The notes under the pieces: model-generated | The model's database searches: none | Seen by the model: the letters and a program-made list of their open reading frames with translations, nothing else | What the model was told of the DNA's origin: nothing | Shown: positions 1 to 5,542 of the stretch, piece after piece | How positions within the stretch are numbered: the first letter of the stretch is position 1 | Layout of the letters: each line of letters opens with the position of its first letter | Program-made: the position numbers and the translations under genes | NCBI GenBank assembly: GCA_900320815.1 | Contig: ONTY01000120.1 | Location: 1 to 5,542 of the forward strand | Length of the DNA: 5,542 nt | Source: an uncultured Pseudomonadota bacterium | GTDB taxonomy: Bacteria; Pseudomonadota; Gammaproteobacteria; Burkholderiales; Burkholderiaceae_C | Direction: 5' to 3'

Positions 1-1100
1 GCGGCGTGCTCGGCTGGGGCAGGAGCGCCTTTGGCGTCCAGCACAGTGACGATGCTGCGCCCGCCCCCGCTTTGCACCCTGATTTGGTACTGCTGCGTGG
101 GCAGAGGCTGGTTGTCGCGCCCCATGATGCGGCTGATGAGACCGGGTTCTTTTTTCTGCGTGGCCGGATCCACGTAGCGCACGTAGTACAGCCCCTGACT
201 ACGGTCACGGTCTTCGACGGTAAAGCCGGTGTGATCCAGCGCCAGTCCCACGCGCCGCCAGGCACGCTCAAAGTCGCCCTCAAACTGCACGGCGGGCTGA
301 CCGCCTGCCAACGCCACCACCTGCGCGGCGCCTGCAGCGGCGGCGCTGGCCGCCTGTTCCTTGGCCTCCAGCGCGGCTTGCGCCTGCTCTTGCGCCACGC
401 CCAGCTTGACCATGAGGCGGCGCAGAAACTCGGCTTCCAGTTCCGGGTCGCGCGCCCTTGGCTGCCAGGTGGTGTTGTCTTTCTGACTGCTGGTGTAGAC
501 CTCTTCCATGCCGCGGTGCGAGATGAAGATGTCGGCGCCGCCGTCTTCGGTGCGCTCGATGCGGGTGCGGAATCGGTCCCTCTCGCCGGTGGAATACAGC
601 GCGTCAAACACGCGCCCGATGGTGCGGCGGATGACGTCCTGCGGAATCTTGGCGCGGTTCTCGGCCCAGTCGGTTTCCATGATGCCCATCTTGGGTTCGT
701 CCAGGGCAAGGAGGAAGCCGTTTTCCTGCCAGAAGTCGCGCACCTCGCCCCAGAGCTTGTCGGGCGAGCGGCGCACGTGCAGCCAGCGCTCGGCGCCGCT
801 GCGCTCAAACTGCACGTCGGCAATCTGGCTGGCAGCGGCGCTGTCGCTGGAGTTGGCGGCGGCGGCGCGTCCGGCTTCGTAGCCGCTGGCGGTAATGCTG
901 CCGTCGCCCGGCATGGAGTAGCGCGAAGCGCCGGGCAGCTGCGTCAAGTCCGGCGGCACTTCCAGCGATACGCCGCGCCCGGCGCTCTTGTAGTTGATTT
1001 TTTCGCCTTCCAGCACGCTGCAGCCGGCTGCCGTCAGCAGCAGCGCAACGCTGGCAGCGGCCAGCAGGCGGGAGGTGGTGGTATGTGCCGCACGTTTCAC
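1..1100 (-). CDS. bamC: BamC (NlpB) outer-membrane assembly lipoprotein, 3' end cut by window edge
   Basis: Reading from a GTG at 1100 to the left edge gives 366 codons without a stop. BamC is a lipoprotein of the BAM complex, which folds beta-barrel proteins into the outer membrane. The N-terminus is a lipoprotein signal peptide: basic start (K2, R3), hydrophobic stretch at about 12-25, then LTAAGC with the lipidated Cys at residue 27 and Ser at +2, which fits outer-membrane sorting. The mature start has the BamC-like unstructured segment (INYKS..., LEVPPDLT at about 46-53). A first domain spans about 104-225 (ERWLHVRRSPDKLW, GFLLALDEPKMGIMETDW, FISHRGMEEVY). An Ala/Gln-rich linker of about 30 residues (237-267) follows, then a second domain (VQFEGDFERAWRRVGLALD, GLYYVRYVDP, GLISRIMGR). 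E. coli BamC has 344 residues, so probably only a short C-terminal tail is missing. The -3 lipobox residue is Ala rather than the usual Leu. It lies 89 bp downstream of dapA, a common proteobacterial pairing. Confidence 0.9.
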   Translation of the reverse strand, partial: MKRAAHTTTSRLLAAASVALLLTAAGCSVLEGEKINYKSAGRGVSLEVPPDLTQLPGASRYSMPGDGSITASGYEAGRAAAANSSDSAAASQIADVQFERSGAERWLHVRRSPDKLWGEVRDFWQENGFLLALDEPKMGIMETDWAENRAKIPQDVIRRTIGRVFDALYSTGERDRFRTRIERTEDGGADIFISHRGMEEVYTSSQKDNTTWQPRARDPELEAEFLRRLMVKLGVAQEQAQAALEAKEQAASAAAAGAAQVVALAGGQPAVQFEGDFERAWRRVGLALDHTGFTVEDRDRSQGLYYVRYVDPATQKKEPGLISRIMGRDNQPLPTQQYQIRVQSGGGRSIVTVLDAKGAPAPAEHA

Positions 1101-1107
1101 GTTTGCG

Positions 1108-1113
1108 TCTCCT
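1108..1113 (-). promoter_or_regulatory. Shine-Dalgarno site that fixes the bamC GTG start
   Basis: On the minus strand AGGAGA lies upstream of the GTG at 1100, with 8 bases between AGGAG and the start. The nearest upstream ATG in the leader (ATG GAA AAA TAG) meets a stop at once. The GTG is followed directly by a lipoprotein signal peptide, so start and ribosome site agree. Confidence 0.75.
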
Positions 1114-1135
1114 ATTTTTCCATATTGAAAATACG

Positions 1136-1164
1136 ACACCGCCCGCGTAAATAGCGGGCGGTGT
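1136..1164 (-). terminator. Perfect 11-bp hairpin between dapA and bamC (terminator-like or intercistronic)
   Basis: ACACCGCCCGC at 1136-1146 and its exact reverse complement GCGGGCGGTGT at 1154-1164 enclose a 7-base loop. It starts 25 bases past the dapA stop and ends 35 bases before the bamC start. On the minus strand the stem is followed by CGTATTTTC, a short, interrupted T run. It could therefore be a weak or partial intrinsic terminator that lowers bamC expression relative to dapA, or an RNA-stabilising intercistronic hairpin. The stem is seen directly; termination is inferred. Confidence 0.5.
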
Positions 1165-1189
1165 GCTCATCATTTTATTGCAACAGCCG

Positions 1190-2071
1190 TTACTGCAACA
1201 CGCCCGCCTCGCGCAGCGCCTGCTCCAGCGTGGCGTGGTGCGCCGCAGAAAGCGGTGTGAGCGGCAGGCGCACCACAGCATTCGCGCGCCCCAGGCGCTG
1301 CATCGCCCACTTCACAGGAATGGGGTTGGCCTCCACAAACAGCGCCCTGTGCAGCGGCATGAGCTGCGCGTTGATGCGCAGCGCCTTGTCGCGCTCGCCC
1401 GCCACCGCTGCCTGGCAGAGTTCGTGCATCTGGCGCGGAGCCACGTTTGCCGTCACGCTCACGCAGCCCTTGCCGCCGCACAGCATCAGCGCCACGGCGC
1501 TCAAATCGTCCCCGGAATACACGCCAAAGCCCTCGGGCGCATCGCGCAGCAGCCAGAGCGCGCGCTCAATGTTGCCCGTGGCTTCCTTGATGCCCACCAC
1601 GCCCGGCAACTGCGCCAACCGCAGCGCCGTGGCCGCCTGCATATCCGCCACGGTGCGCCCGGGCACGTTGTAGAGCAGCATGGGCAGGCCATCGACGGCG
1701 TCGTGAATCGCCTTGAAGTGCTGGTACAGGCCCTCTTGCGTGGGCTTGTTGTAGTAGGGCACGACCTGAAGCTGGTAGTTCGCGCCCACCTCCTTGGCGT
1801 AGCGCGCCAGGTGAATCGCCTCGGCGGTGGAGTTCGCCCCGCAGCCGGCCATGATGGGCACACGGCCTGCGGCCTGCTCCACGGCGGTGCGGATGATTTC
1901 CTGATGCTCTGCCACATCCACCGTGGGCGACTCGCCCGTGGTGCCCACCACGCAGATGCAGTCCGTGCCCTCTGCGATGTGCCAATCAATGAGCCGGCGC
2001 AGGCCGGCGTAATCCACGCTGCCATCCGCCTGCATGGGGGTGACGAGCGCAACGATGCTGCCAACAATCAT
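1190..2071 (-). CDS. dapA: 4-hydroxy-tetrahydrodipicolinate synthase (DapA), complete
   Basis: A 293-residue cytoplasmic enzyme, close to E. coli DapA (292). It condenses pyruvate with aspartate semialdehyde to give 4-hydroxy-tetrahydrodipicolinate, the first committed step toward diaminopimelate and lysine. It is a TIM-barrel, class I aldolase-type protein. Visible family residues are GTTGES with T44 and T45; [10 protein letters not shown] with Y107; YNVPGRT with Y134 and R139, the substrate-carboxylate Arg; the Schiff-base lysine K162 in [13 protein letters not shown] at 185-189; SVTANVAPR at 205-213; and [12 protein letters not shown] near 245. All catalytic positions are present, so it should be active. 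The N-terminus [13 protein letters not shown] aligns with the start of E. coli DapA, which supports the ATG at 2071, yet no clear Shine-Dalgarno precedes it. Feedback by lysine is known for many family members, but cannot be judged from this sequence alone. It lies 173 bp after the unrecognised gene and 89 bp before bamC. Confidence 0.97.
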   Translation of the reverse strand: MIVGSIVALVTPMQADGSVDYAGLRRLIDWHIAEGTDCICVVGTTGESPTVDVAEHQEIIRTAVEQAAGRVPIMAGCGANSTAEAIHLARYAKEVGANYQLQVVPYYNKPTQEGLYQHFKAIHDAVDGLPMLLYNVPGRTVADMQAATALRLAQLPGVVGIKEATGNIERALWLLRDAPEGFGVYSGDDLSAVALMLCGGKGCVSVTANVAPRQMHELCQAAVAGERDKALRINAQLMPLHRALFVEANPIPVKWAMQRLGRANAVVRLPLTPLSAAHHATLEQALREAGVLQ

Positions 2072-2084
2072 GATGTTTCTGAAC

Positions 2085-2100
2085 GGGGGCGCGCGCCCCC
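2085..2100. repeat. 16-bp perfect GC palindrome in the dapA leader
   Basis: GGGGGCGCGCGCCCCC reads the same on both strands and can fold as a 6-bp G/C stem with a GCGC loop. It ends 13 bases upstream of the dapA ATG, where a Shine-Dalgarno would normally lie just downstream. The sequence between it and the start (GTTCAGAAACATC) has no good ribosome site. It may be an RNA hairpin limiting dapA translation or a DNA operator; both are inference. There is no T run after it in either direction, so it is not an intrinsic terminator. Confidence 0.5.
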
Positions 2101-2115
2101 TTACACAAAAGAAAA

Positions 2116-2138
2116 AGGGCGGATTTTATAGAGGGCGG
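2116..2138 (-). promoter_or_regulatory. Possible dapA promoter -10 box flanked by direct repeats
   Basis: On the minus strand TATAAA at 2130-2125 matches five of six bases of the sigma-70 -10 consensus, about 55 bases upstream of the dapA start. On the plus strand the heptamer AGGGCGG occurs at 2116-2122 and again at 2132-2138, 16 bases apart, and brackets this box. No convincing -35 hexamer sits 16-18 bases upstream; the nearest candidate, TTCCCA at 2160-2155, is 24 bases away. If it is a promoter, it may need an activator or be weak. Confidence 0.3.
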
Positions 2139-2244
2139 CGTGCGCAGCGCGGCATGGGAACGAGGGCAGCAAACAAGGCGGCAGGCAACGCGCAGCGCGC
2201 CTGGCGCAGCGTAACGATTTTTGAAGAGCAGCTGTTCAATATGC

Positions 2245-3240
2245 TCATAATCCTTGAGTCTTTGCAGCAAGATAATGAGGAGAAATAATATACCATATGT
2301 GCAGCGCATCTTCCGGCGTGGCCAGCAGCGTCTTGAGGCTGATGCGCGCCGGCGGCGGATATTCATTGGCACAGTGGGCAACAATGCCGTGTATATCCAT
2401 GCCCTCGGACACCAATTCCTGTATTGCGCCAACTGGGTGGTCGTTCCAGATGCCCAGCAGCACATTTTCACGGAAAACGCTGTGCAGTGCTTTTATCAAT
2501 GCCTCTGCCAGGCGCATACGCGCCCGGTGCGCGCGCACGCCATAACGTTCATAGCGGCACATGATGGCAATATCTTTCTGCCCGCCAGGCGCCCAGACAG
2601 CAAGGCGCAGCGCGCGTCGCCCCAGGCACCAGTCAAAATCCAGCCCGGCTTCACTCGTGCTGAAATCCACGCCATAATCATCCCGCAGGTTTTCCAGGCG
2701 CTCTGCCAGCGGCAGCGTTCTGTTTGCCGCTGTTGCCTCTTTCATTTTTGAAGAAAAAGGGCCGTTACCGCGCAGCGTGTTTGCATAAAAGTCTTCAAAC
2801 TGCGCCACCTGCATTTCTGGCAAATGGTGGTTCAGCGCCAGCACCAGCACACATTCCGGGCGCAGCGCGAAGCACATTTTATGCGTATCGTAGCCTTCCA
2901 CAGTAAATTGCGCCTGCGCATTCTGGCACGAGCCAATAGGGAAGGTTTGCCCTATGGGGAACAGCCGGGCAAAGTTTTTCTCGAAATAAGCCTGCATTTT
3001 TCTGCCATACGGCACAGGACACAGCACTGCCATATAGCCGGCGCCAAGCTGCAATGAATCGTGCGGCGCGTGGAGTTCCTCCACCGATACGGGAAGAACA
3101 TCGCCATTGGCGCTTTGTATGAACGGGCGCCAATACATTATCAGTCCGATTGAGCCGCAGTCGTCAAATCGTGCATCCTCCACAATTGAAGTATTCAGCA
3201 CGCGCAGCGTGCCTCGCAAAACCAGAAAATCTTTTGCCAC
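2245..3240 (-). CDS. Unrecognised 331-residue protein, translationally coupled to glnD
   Basis: I do not recognise this protein. The frame is open for 331 codons from a GTG at 3240 to a TGA at 2245. The start lies 2 bases after the glnD TAG, with GGAGG 6 bases upstream, so it is very probably translated with glnD. No signal peptide or long membrane segment is visible, which points to a soluble cytoplasmic protein. The composition is balanced and protein-like, with eight cysteines (28, 74, 105, 123, 130, 205, 228, 290) that form no CxxC motif. A short tandem motif, FPIG-xx-FPIG, occurs at 94-103. The C-terminal half carries a charged helical-looking stretch (YERYGVRAHRARMRLAEALIKAL, about 230-252). 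Six 60-base blocks counted by hand within it total 196 G+C of 360 (54%), against 195 of 300 (65%) in five blocks of glnD. This lower GC suggests later acquisition or relaxed selection. Function is unknown; the coupling to glnD suggests co-expression but does not prove a role in nitrogen control. Confidence 0.8.
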   Translation of the reverse strand: MAKDFLVLRGTLRVLNTSIVEDARFDDCGSIGLIMYWRPFIQSANGDVLPVSVEELHAPHDSLQLGAGYMAVLCPVPYGRKMQAYFEKNFARLFPIGQTFPIGSCQNAQAQFTVEGYDTHKMCFALRPECVLVLALNHHLPEMQVAQFEDFYANTLRGNGPFSSKMKEATAANRTLPLAERLENLRDDYGVDFSTSEAGLDFDWCLGRRALRLAVWAPGGQKDIAIMCRYERYGVRAHRARMRLAEALIKALHSVFRENVLLGIWNDHPVGAIQELVSEGMDIHGIVAHCANEYPPPARISLKTLLATPEDALHIWYIISPHYLAAKTQGL

Positions 3241-3242
3241 GC

Positions 3243-5542
3243 CTATCCTCCAAGCACCTGCACCAGCTCGCGCTGCACTGCCAACTGTTCAGTTTCGCTT
3301 TTAAGGGCGCCGCCGCGCAGCAAAAAGCTGTCTTGCACGCGCTCGCCCGTTGTGGAGATTTTCGCCAGTTCCACTTCTATGCTGTGCGCCGCCAGCACGC
3401 GCGCAATGCCATAGAGCAGTCCGGCGCGGTCGCTGGTGGTGATCGACAAAATCCAGCGTTCCGCCGCAGCATCGGGGCGCAAATCCACATAGGGCGGAAT
3501 GGGGAAACTGCGCGCACGCGGCGAGGGACGTCCCAGGCGCGGCGCAGGCAGCGGTGCGCGGCTGGTCTCCAAAATAGCGCGCGGCAATTCTTCCTGCAAG
3601 GCGTGCACATAATCGCGGCTGTGGCGCGCGCCGCTGTCGCTGATAATCTGGAATGTATCCAGCGCATAGCCATCCAGCGTGGTATGGATGCGCGCATCCA
3701 CAATGGCAAAACCGGCGCGGTCAAAAAAGCCGCACATGCGCGCAAACAAATCTGGCGCATCGGCGGTATACGCCAGCACCTGCAAGCCTTCGGTGTGCGG
3801 TGAGACGCGCGCACGCACAATGCAGGGCGCCGGGGCGCCGGGCGTTTTTTCGCCCACATATTTCCATAATGCGCGCGCGTGCCAGGCAATTTCCCCGGCA
3901 TCGTGGCGGCGGAAATAGCGCACATCCAGCGCTGCCCATAATGCACAGTGCGCGCCTGGCGGCACGCCCGCCTGCCGCATTTGATGCAGCGCGTGGCGTT
4001 TGCGCTCTTCAATCAGAGCCGCTGGGTGCGGCGCACTGCCGCCCAGCGCCTGCATGCAACGGCGGTAGAGTTCTTGCAGCAGCTTTTCTTTCCACGGCGT
4101 CCACACTTTGGGGCCAGTGCCTTGCATATCGGCGGCGGTGAGCAGGTACAGCGCCGTCAGGTGGCGTTCATCGCCCACTATGGCGGCGAGTTTTTCAATC
4201 ACCGCCGGCTCGCTCAAGTCCTGCTTTTGCGCCGTGCTGGACAGCAGCAGGTGCTGCGCCACCAGAAACTCAATGAATTGCACATCCTGCGGCGCTGCGC
4301 CGCAATGCGTGAAGGGCGCAAAAAAACGCCGCACTTCGCGCGCTCCTACCTCGGCATGGTTGCCGCCGCGCCCTTTGCCAATATCGTGAAACAGGGCGGC
4401 GGCGTAGAGCAGCCAGGGTTTTTCCCAGCCAGCGGCAAGTTGCGCGCAAAAGGGATATTCGTGCGCGTGCTCGGCCATAAAAAAGCGCCGCATTTGCCGC
4501 AGCACCATCAGCGCGTGCTGATCCACGGTATACACGTGGAATAAATCGTGCTGCATTTGCCCCACGCTGTGCCGGAAGGCCCACACATAGCGCCCCAGCA
4601 CACTGCTCTGATTCATCAGCCGAAACGCATGCAGCACGCCGCGCGGCTGCTGCAAGATGGCGAGAAAAGTGCGGCGGTTCTGGGCATCGGCGCGAAAATC
4701 ATGACTCATCAGGCGGCGCGCGTGGTACAGCGCACGCAGCGTGCGCGCCGAAAGTCCCGTCAGGCCCGGCGTTTGCGCATGGACCAGAAAGGTTTCCAGT
4801 ATGGCGTGCGGCGCGCGCTGGTACAGCGTATCGTCGGCAATATCCAGGCGCCCTTCCAAGTCGCCAAAATGCACGTTGATGGGGCGCGCAGCAGGCTGGC
4901 GGTGCCCATGCGCGGCGCGTGCCCTCCGTATATATCCCTCGATGTTTTGCAGCAGGATTTGTGCGAGCTGCGTCACGGCTTTGGCCGCCAGATAATAGCG
5001 GCGCATCAGCCGCTCGCTGGCACGCAGCACAATATGGCCATCGGGCGCGCGGCGGTGCGCAATGCCAAATGATTCAGCAGCGGCGCTTTGCATATCAAAT
5101 ATCAGCCGGTCTTCGCGCCGTCCGGCAAGAATATGCAGCCGCGCACGCAGCAGCGAGAGCAGCGCCTCATTGGTGCGCAATTGGCGCAATTCCAGCGCTG
5201 TCGCCAGCTGCGCAGCGCGCAGCGCGCCGGGTGCAGCCAAGCCGGCGGCGTGTGCGGCCCAGAAAATCATGTGAATATCGCGCAGCCCGCCGGGTGATTC
5301 TTTGCAGTTGGGCTCCAGCGCGTAGGGCGAGTCTTCATATTTCGCGTGGCGCTGGCGCTGCTCGATGATTTTGGCGTTGAAAAATGCCAGCGCATCCAGC
5401 CCGGCGCGAAATCGCTGAAAAATCTGCGCTGCCAGTGCCTCATTGCCCGCCACCAGGCGCGCTTCCAGCAGTGCAGTTTGCAGTGTCAAATCTTCGTCAG
5501 CGGCGCGCAGGCATTGCTCCGCGCTGCGCACGCTGGCGCCTA
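3243..5542 (-). CDS. glnD: Bifunctional uridylyltransferase / uridylyl-removing enzyme GlnD, N-terminus beyond window
   Basis: GlnD uridylylates PII proteins (GlnB/GlnK) when glutamine is low and removes UMP when it is high, so it is the primary nitrogen sensor. The frame is open from the right edge to TAG at 3243-3245. The GTG at 5529-5531 is an internal valine (GASVRSAEQCL, like the HSVRTLEECL region of E. coli GlnD), not the start. About 140 N-terminal residues, including the nucleotidyltransferase catalytic motif, should lie outside the window. Numbering from that valine: EPNCKESPGGLRDIH at 73-87 (conserved GlnD motif after the transferase domain); GQMQHDLFHVYTVDQH at 324-339; the HD hydrolase domain with H382-D383 in FHDIGKGRGG, H392 and H427, and D468 in TAADMQGTG; TPWKEKLLQELY at 478-489; a first ACT domain at about 580-650 and a second at about 692-760 (SDRAGLLYGIARVLAAHSIEV, ISTTGERVQDSFLLR), the glutamine-sensing part. 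The deuridylylating metal-site residues are intact. Confidence 0.95.
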   Translation of the reverse strand, partial: GASVRSAEQCLRAADEDLTLQTALLEARLVAGNEALAAQIFQRFRAGLDALAFFNAKIIEQRQRHAKYEDSPYALEPNCKESPGGLRDIHMIFWAAHAAGLAAPGALRAAQLATALELRQLRTNEALLSLLRARLHILAGRREDRLIFDMQSAAAESFGIAHRRAPDGHIVLRASERLMRRYYLAAKAVTQLAQILLQNIEGYIRRARAAHGHRQPAARPINVHFGDLEGRLDIADDTLYQRAPHAILETFLVHAQTPGLTGLSARTLRALYHARRLMSHDFRADAQNRRTFLAILQQPRGVLHAFRLMNQSSVLGRYVWAFRHSVGQMQHDLFHVYTVDQHALMVLRQMRRFFMAEHAHEYPFCAQLAAGWEKPWLLYAAALFHDIGKGRGGNHAEVGAREVRRFFAPFTHCGAAPQDVQFIEFLVAQHLLLSSTAQKQDLSEPAVIEKLAAIVGDERHLTALYLLTAADMQGTGPKVWTPWKEKLLQELYRRCMQALGGSAPHPAALIEERKRHALHQMRQAGVPPGAHCALWAALDVRYFRRHDAGEIAWHARALWKYVGEKTPGAPAPCIVRARVSPHTEGLQVLAYTADAPDLFARMCGFFDRAGFAIVDARIHTTLDGYALDTFQIISDSGARHSRDYVHALQEELPRAILETSRAPLPAPRLGRPSPRARSFPIPPYVDLRPDAAAERWILSITTSDRAGLLYGIARVLAAHSIEVELAKISTTGERVQDSFLLRGGALKSETEQLAVQRELVQVLGG
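3247..3251 (-). promoter_or_regulatory. Shine-Dalgarno for the unrecognised gene, inside the last glnD codons
   Basis: GGAGG is formed by the two final glycine codons of glnD (GGA GGA TAG) and lies 6 bases upstream of the GTG at 3240. It decides that start over internal ones and implies that ribosomes finishing glnD can re-initiate on the next gene. Confidence 0.75.

Noticed and set aside
6..1154. Plus-strand open frame of 382 codons opposite bamC
   Set aside because: The minus strand here encodes BamC with a lipobox and both domains. The plus-strand translation is Gly/Ala/His/Arg-rich with no family motif, typical of the antisense frame of a GC-rich gene.
1163..2131. Plus-strand open frame of 322 codons opposite dapA
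   Set aside because: It is antisense to a complete DapA with all catalytic residues, and its translation is His/Arg/Ala-rich without recognisable features.
1986..2471. Minus-strand frame of 161 codons bridging the end of the unrecognised gene, the gap and the dapA start
   Set aside because: Part of it (KDYEHIEQLLFKNRY) looks protein-like and might suggest a frameshifted extension. However, it overlaps dapA and the upstream gene in wrong frames, has no ribosome site, and becomes Arg/Cys/His-rich nonsense inside dapA.
3948..4544. Plus-strand open frame opposite glnD, and several similar ones to the right edge
   Set aside because: These are shadows of glnD, whose HD and ACT motifs lie on the minus strand throughout.
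4675..4684. AAAGTGCGGC, close to the Haemophilus uptake signal AAGTGCGGT
   Set aside because: It is a single imperfect copy inside glnD. No Neisseria-type GCCGTCTGAA is present either.
4730..4746. Inverted repeat GCGCACG-CAG-CGTGCGC inside glnD, and a similar one at 3198-3212 inside the unrecognised gene
   Set aside because: Both are short, lie in coding sequence and are made of the GC-rich words frequent throughout the window; nothing suggests a regulatory role.
5529..5531. GTG near the right edge as a glnD start
   Set aside because: The frame stays open to the window edge, and the residues around this GTG match the internal HSVRTLEECL region of GlnD, so the gene begins outside the window.

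Overview
The window looks like chromosomal DNA from a Gram-negative, GC-rich proteobacterium, most likely a betaproteobacterium (Burkholderiales-like). The reasons are an outer-membrane assembly lipoprotein (BamC) with the beta-type N-terminal region YKS...LEVPPDLT, a dapA-bamC gene pair, and a GlnD with the proteobacterial domain layout. The lineage is inferred from motifs recalled from these families, not from a search.

All convincing genes lie on the minus strand, so the transcriptional order runs from the right edge to the left: glnD (its 3' part, entering at the right edge), an unrecognised 331-residue gene, dapA (complete), then bamC (its 5' part, running off the left edge). The unrecognised gene starts 2 bases after the glnD stop and takes its Shine-Dalgarno from the last glnD codons, so the two should be translationally coupled. 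A 173-bp gap (2072-2244) separates it from dapA. The gap holds a -10-like TATAAA box bracketed by a short direct repeat, and a 16-bp perfect GC palindrome just upstream of the dapA start. An 89-bp gap (1101-1189) separates dapA from bamC and holds a perfect 11-bp hairpin and a good Shine-Dalgarno for the bamC GTG start.

Functionally, GlnD senses glutamine and modifies PII proteins (nitrogen control), DapA catalyses the first committed step of the diaminopimelate/lysine pathway (peptidoglycan and lysine), and BamC belongs to the outer-membrane protein assembly machine. These are housekeeping genes. The one accessory-looking element is the gene at 2245-3240: it resembles no family I know and is about 10 percentage points lower in GC than glnD in the blocks I counted by hand. 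I see no mobile element, CRISPR array, RNA gene or obvious new multi-gene system.
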